Below are positions 6,295 through 10,708 of a stretch of DNA of 10,708 nt, piece after piece. Every line of letters begins with the position of its first letter. Within the stretch, counting starts at the first letter, position 1. The notes beneath the pieces were generated by a model. The model made no database searches and was not told the origin of the DNA. It saw only the letters and a list, made by a program, of their open reading frames with translations. The stretch spans positions 1 to 10,708 of the forward strand of contig LT642795.1 of NCBI GenBank assembly GCA_900128585.1, read 5' to 3'. The DNA comes from Stramenopiles sp. TOSAG23-3. Taxonomy: Eukaryota > Sar. Position numbers and translations under genes: made by a program.

Positions 6295-9200
6295 TCATGT
6301 GCTGCCAAACACATCCATAATGGAGTTGAAATCGTATTTCATGACACGGCGCCACCCACCGTCTCCTACCAAACATCGCTCTTGCAGGTCTGCCCTTTCT
6401 TCCCACTTCGGATAACACTGCTTGTCGGCACCAGAGTAATACTGCAAAGACACTATGCCTTCTTTCGGGATCCCTTCTTCTGCAATCCACCCGGTGGGGA
6501 GCTCCCAGCCGGCCTCGGGCTCTTCGAGTATCGCGCCAAACCTTACCTTCCAGTACAGCTCGTCTTGCCAATTCTCACCGGGTTCAACGATCGCCAGCTT
6601 CACCAGCATCTTGGCAATTTGTCGCATTTCGTACACTTCCAAGCGCAAGTAGTAGTAGCGATCTGGAAATGAAGGGTTGAACAGATTTAGCCAACCGATG
6701 CGGTCCCACAGCAAGTTTTCAACATCCGTGTCGAAACTGGCGAGCAAGGTGTGGAAACGTTCCAGGTCAACGATGCGGCTGAACAGTTTTTGGACGGTTT
6801 GAGCCCTCACTTCGGGATACTTTGCGGGGAGTAAATGCACCGCCATGGACAGCTCGCTGCACGTTATGTACATGAAACTCAACTTCTCGTGAAGCGGGTA
6901 CAGGTACTTCAACCGGATCGACTCCATCTCCGCATTTCTCCGCTTCTGTTCCTCCGACAGCTCTTTCGCCTTGAACGCCAGCTCTTCTGGGGTTTCAACG
7001 TCATCATCAGCTGCAGTGCCGTCTCCACCCTCCTCCTCGTCCGTGTCTGAGTCCAACTTGTCGTTGACCGGGTCCTTGTAGTACCATAGTCGCATGGCAA
7101 GGTCTACCGCATCGTAAAGCCCCATTTTTTCGGAGACCGTTAGGTCTTGGATCTTGCCGACCGCATCCTCGAGGTGATTTGTTAGCATGTCACACTCGTC
7201 CAAGTGAGGTTCAAATGCGGTTTCTAGGTAGGACGTGACAACGGAGGATTCGATCATCGTTGCGTCGCCGTCTGTATCTTCGCCGAACGGGGCATCACTG
7301 GTTTCAAAAGCCTTGAGCGTGACCAGGAAAAACAAGTTGGCCTGTTCGCTCATGTTCGTCTTGATGCGCTCGTGCACGGAGTCGCCCACCCAACCCGTTA
7401 GCGTAGCAAACCACCGAATAAACAGGTTCCCAGATTGGTACTTGACTACGAATTCCCTTAACGTTTTCACGTCCGGCGTGCCCAAATCATCCCTTTCTGC
7501 GGGCTCCAACATTTCAAAAAAATCCGATGTTGCCCGTTTCAGGAGAATTTGTGGCCTTTCCGACTCGTCCAGCTGAATTGCTTCGTGGAACTCAGTTATC
7601 GTCATATCCTCGACTTCAGCAAGCGACACCGACAGTATCTTGTAGACTATAGATAAAACCTGGTGGACGGTTGGATCTGCTGCATTAATGCTGTGTCCAA
7701 GAAGTTTCTCCTTCTGCTCGGCAACGTGTGCTGCGCGTCGACGGCCAATTTTACCGCGGATGATAGTCGCAATTTTTGTTGCCGCCCATTCCTCTTCCGT
7801 CATTATCCCTAAATCTCGCAATAGGTTGGTGAAATACTTGTGCCCAACGGCCCTGGTGCCAGCATGAACGCGACGCTGCGTTACGTAGTCAAATTCAATC
7901 ATTCCCCTGTGGGGAATCTTGGTTTGAAACTTTCTTGCAAGGGTCCGTGGCGGTTCTATTGCCACCTCGTTGTACACGGCGTTTCTGAAGTTTTGCCAGT
8001 CCCCGTGCTGAGAGGTATCCCTACGCTGAGACTTCATCATTGAATACTTAACATCGTGGGAATTTATTTCGAGTAACTTTTCTAAAATTACTCGATCGTA
8101 CTTTTTTGCGAGATCAAGGGTGTAATGGTCGCCTGGGTTCTTTGGAATAAAGTAAAAATACTGCCCGATTTCTGCTTTCAAGGCAGCTAAGACGTGATCG
8201 TCCAAAGCTTCGTGAAATAGAATCATGTTGTCGGGGTCAACTATGCGTTGCATCAGCTCTATTGCCGCGTGGATCCGGTTCTCTTCTTCTCTTTTCGAAA
8301 TCCGATTTACCATGTAAATGACCTGCTCCGTCGTGAAGAACATGTCGACGCACGTCAACTCCATCATTGCCCTTCTGTACCTGGCCGTGGAGGACTCGTT
8401 CAAAATGACGGACAACAGGTTCTCTAACGCCCCCTGGCTCAGCGCGTTGTCCAGCGACGCTTTATGGGGCACTTGCTGTATTTCCAATTCTATGTACCCA
8501 TGGGAGTAACCTTCCCACGGCGACCCAGCGACACACAAAGTTCGCAGCCCCTCCGTGTCTACAGAATGGTCAATTGCGATTTCTCGTTTTGCGCCAGCAT
8601 CTTCTCCATAGAACACGTTCGTAATTGTTACGCCACGGTGCCGCTCTGCTTTTCGAATGATGTCTTTCAGTACGGCCCTATCATATGGACTCTCCGTCAA
8701 GTCAAGGCTGTAGTTTTTCTGCATCTCATTCGGTTCGAAAATCGACATATCGTCAATGTCGATGTTGCACCCTTGCAAGCTGAGGGTAGTGTCTTCCTCC
8801 CCCCCGCCAAACAAACGAAGCATAGCCCTTGCGCCTTTTTTGCCAATTGGGTTTTGGTCCAGGATCAAGAATGCTAGGTCCTCGTTTGTTTCTAATCCGT
8901 CTGCCAACACTATTGTAGCCTCCGGACCAATATTGTTCTGGGTTAAATCTAAAGACGTCAGTGTTTTATTGTGTTCAATCGAGGTTGCGATGAACTCAGT
9001 AGCCTTGTTGGCGAAACCGTTGAAACCAAGGTTTAACGTAGTAAGTGAAGCGTTTCTGCCGATTGCATGCGATATGGCTAGTGCGCCTTGGCCCCGGATA
9101 TAGTTCCAATTCAAGTTTAAACATTTAATGGCACTTGTTGACTCTATTATTCCCGCAATTGCAGTGGCCCCCCTCTCGCCAATTTTATTCTTTGAGAGGT

Positions 9201-10548
9201 CTATTTCCGAGATCGATCTATTGCTCTCCAGCGCGGTGCATAGCGCCAATGTTTCGCGGCAGGTAAAGTTTGTCGATTGCAACACCACCGTTGTCAACGC
9301 ACTCGCAGTCTTCAAAAATTTTGAAAGCGCCAAAGCGCCTTGGTACCCTATCTTATTCTCGGACAGGTTCAGCAAACGAAGCCGATCGTTGGTCCCCAGG
9401 TTGTTCAGCATGGAGACGACACTTTTTGGGGTCACGCGGTTGTTTTGTATGTTCAGCTCCTCTAAATGATCTAGCTTTGAGATACTGTTCCCAAGCCGGT
9501 GGGAGCGAATGTCTCCGAGCCCATAATAGGCCACGTTGAGCTTCTGCGGGGTCTGTGACTTTATCATTAGGGGTTCAGGGATTAGTTCTGGTTTGGGAAT
9601 ATGCCCCACGACGTCGTCGACGCGCTTGGTGGACGGGTCAATGTGCCGATGGAGTCTCGTTTCCACGTCCATCTTCTTTTCAAGCGTGCAGGGGTGCAAC
9701 ATATGGTACCTTGGCGTTCGCTCCGGATCTTTCTTGCCCACGACCCTCGACTCCGTGAGGTGAAGGTTCAGCAAATGCTTGTGGTCTACGGCGTCTTTGA
9801 TTTGCGAGGAATGTGTAAACGGGTGATTGGGGTGTAGCTCCAGGAACTCTTCGATCAGAGGGTCCATGTCGTCCATTTCCATTTTCGCGGTTGAAGCTCC
9901 CGCGAGTTCTGGTAACTTAATTTTGTTCCTAACGTGAGAGCTTTCCAGGGACCTGACTTCGTTCTTCTGGTAAGTCGAAAACTGTTGGTAATGGTCAGTT
10001 TTTCGCTTCATATTTTCTGCCAGATTCCTTTCCGCCACGGGAGATAATTTACCCCCATGTGGATGATGCCCCGTGCGGTGTTTGGCTGCCCTGGAGAGCC
10101 TCGCCATTTTTTCCAGCTGCTCGAGCTCCTTCTCTCTTACTATCTGAACTGCTCTATTGCAATAGTCAGCATGACTCTTTTTCGCGCCGTGAAATGGTTC
10201 CACCGTCCCGCTGGCAGATGATCCTTTTGACGGCAGCTTCAAAGGGCCCATCCATCTATCCCAAAAACTCCCGTCACCATCCCCAAAGTGAGACGCAGGG
10301 CCTGCTATTTTTCCTGGGTTCAAAAATTTTGTATTTATAGAATTCACGCTATCCTGCTTCTTCTTTGCGGCAAATTCTTTTTTTCTTGCTATGTTTTCAG
10401 CATTATTCTGAAATCGCTCGATAACTGCCACGGGATCAGAATTGTCGTCGACTTTCCCGACAAAATCGTCCGTAGTGCGTTCGGGAAGGACAAACCTTTC
10501 GTCACCAGAATCTTCTTGTGCATCGTTTGAGGCTTCCGAGTCGCTCAT
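6295..10548 (-). CDS. Large LRR protein with IQ-like motif and repeated C-terminal module
   Basis: This 1417-residue single-exon protein starts at ATG 10548 (A at -3); ten upstream codons are open but lack ATG. The N-terminus is acidic, then basic and helical (residues 1-330), with no signal peptide. About nine to ten 28-residue ribonuclease-inhibitor-type leucine-rich repeats follow (about 336-604), for example LNLSENKIGYQGALALSKFL and IDLSKNKIGERGATAIAGII. Next is NYSLDLTESPYDRAVL (612-627), then a helical part resembling DUF4476 (about 722-786; FFTTEQVIYMVNRI, QRIVDPDN) leading to a second copy, HYTLDLAKKYDRVILEKLL (808-826). An IQ-like calmodulin-type motif, IATIIRGKIGRRRA (926-939), has Ala in place of the Gln. 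An acidic linker with SDTDEEEGGDGTAADDD spans 1167-1183. Residues 1212-1372 repeat the helical-plus-YxLxL module. No membrane segments or enzyme motifs are visible. LRRs suggest a protein-binding scaffold, possibly calcium/calmodulin responsive. The family is unnamed to me and no function is claimed. Confidence 0.92.
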   Translation of the reverse strand: MSDSEASNDAQEDSGDERFVLPERTTDDFVGKVDDNSDPVAVIERFQNNAENIARKKEFAAKKKQDSVNSINTKFLNPGKIAGPASHFGDGDGSFWDRWMGPLKLPSKGSSASGTVEPFHGAKKSHADYCNRAVQIVREKELEQLEKMARLSRAAKHRTGHHPHGGKLSPVAERNLAENMKRKTDHYQQFSTYQKNEVRSLESSHVRNKIKLPELAGASTAKMEMDDMDPLIEEFLELHPNHPFTHSSQIKDAVDHKHLLNLHLTESRVVGKKDPERTPRYHMLHPCTLEKKMDVETRLHRHIDPSTKRVDDVVGHIPKPELIPEPLMIKSQTPQKLNVAYYGLGDIRSHRLGNSISKLDHLEELNIQNNRVTPKSVVSMLNNLGTNDRLRLLNLSENKIGYQGALALSKFLKTASALTTVVLQSTNFTCRETLALCTALESNRSISEIDLSKNKIGERGATAIAGIIESTSAIKCLNLNWNYIRGQGALAISHAIGRNASLTTLNLGFNGFANKATEFIATSIEHNKTLTSLDLTQNNIGPEATIVLADGLETNEDLAFLILDQNPIGKKGARAMLRLFGGGEEDTTLSLQGCNIDIDDMSIFEPNEMQKNYSLDLTESPYDRAVLKDIIRKAERHRGVTITNVFYGEDAGAKREIAIDHSVDTEGLRTLCVAGSPWEGYSHGYIELEIQQVPHKASLDNALSQGALENLLSVILNESSTARYRRAMMELTCVDMFFTTEQVIYMVNRISKREEENRIHAAIELMQRIVDPDNMILFHEALDDHVLAALKAEIGQYFYFIPKNPGDHYTLDLAKKYDRVILEKLLEINSHDVKYSMMKSQRRDTSQHGDWQNFRNAVYNEVAIEPPRTLARKFQTKIPHRGMIEFDYVTQRRVHAGTRAVGHKYFTNLLRDLGIMTEEEWAATKIATIIRGKIGRRRAAHVAEQKEKLLGHSINAADPTVHQVLSIVYKILSVSLAEVEDMTITEFHEAIQLDESERPQILLKRATSDFFEMLEPAERDDLGTPDVKTLREFVVKYQSGNLFIRWFATLTGWVGDSVHERIKTNMSEQANLFFLVTLKAFETSDAPFGEDTDGDATMIESSVVTSYLETAFEPHLDECDMLTNHLEDAVGKIQDLTVSEKMGLYDAVDLAMRLWYYKDPVNDKLDSDTDEEEGGDGTAADDDVETPEELAFKAKELSEEQKRRNAEMESIRLKYLYPLHEKLSFMYITCSELSMAVHLLPAKYPEVRAQTVQKLFSRIVDLERFHTLLASFDTDVENLLWDRIGWLNLFNPSFPDRYYYLRLEVYEMRQIAKMLVKLAIVEPGENWQDELYWKVRFGAILEEPEAGWELPTGWIAEEGIPKEGIVSLQYYSGADKQCYPKWEERADLQERCLVGDGGWRRVMKYDFNSIMDVFGST

Positions 10549-10708
10549 CTTTACCACCCACCACAGAGAATTGGCCAAAGAAACGTTTTGTTAAGAAGAT
10601 AAATTCAATCTGGCGTTGCCCGAAAGTGCAACTGTTGTAACTTTTTGCGGGGGGTAAGGGTTATAAACGCACGGTCAACTTTGTGCCCTCCCCCCCCCCC
10701 ACACACAC
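10549..10708 (-). promoter_or_regulatory. 5' flank of the LRR gene
   Basis: The 160 bases upstream of the LRR-protein ATG hold no other gene. On the minus strand, a GT repeat at the window edge is followed by a run of about twelve G. TTTATAA, a weak TATA-like element near 10661-10667, lies about 115 bases before the ATG. The promoter probably extends beyond the window. Only the simple repeats are certain. Confidence 0.35.

Noticed and set aside
6137-6571. 144-codon minus frame overlapping the LRR 3' end
   Set aside because: Most of it lies in the wrong frame of the LRR gene. The remainder is AT-rich, and no start or domain supports it.
10549-10578. Upstream extension of the LRR protein to a TTG
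   Set aside because: TTG starts are not expected in a nuclear gene, and the ATG at 10548 begins a typical acidic N-terminus.

Overview
The window looks like nuclear DNA from a unicellular eukaryote. It carries an orthologue of the eukaryote-only cullin CUL4. It has long GC-moderate coding blocks separated by extremely AT-rich, microsatellite-laden spacers. The start codons sit in eukaryotic ATG contexts with A at -3, and there are no operon-like gene arrangements. All three clear genes read as uninterrupted single exons of 2.36, 0.47 and 4.25 kb, so the genome is probably intron-poor. The style of the large LRR protein would fit a stramenopile or another protist alga, but that placement is a guess.

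Layout: positions 1-929 are AT-rich spacer with a 13-bp tandem repeat and a homopurine tract. 930-3293 (minus) is a complete cullin-4, the scaffold of CRL4 ubiquitin ligases, with its neddylation lysine intact. 3294-4615 is a divergent intergenic region with a T18 run, TTC repeats, an isolated GC islet and a 130-nt AAAG purine tract. 4616-5089 (plus) is a full-length Cu/Zn superoxide dismutase fold protein that has lost two copper-ligand histidines, the zinc-ligand aspartate, the active-site arginine and both disulfide cysteines, so it is predicted to be a pseudoenzyme. 5090-6294 is a convergent spacer holding a degenerate repeat family and small ORFs that may be remnants of a duplicated gene or element. 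6295-10548 (minus) is a 1417-residue LRR protein with an IQ-like motif and a previously unnamed (to me) module repeated two to three times. 10549-10708 is its 5' flank.

The three genes show no sign of working in one pathway. CUL4 acts in nuclear and cytosolic ubiquitylation. The SOD-like protein has no targeting signal and is presumably cytosolic. The LRR protein looks like a scaffold. The most distinctive observations are the dead SOD, the internally repeated domain of the LRR protein, and the repeat family around 5354-6249.
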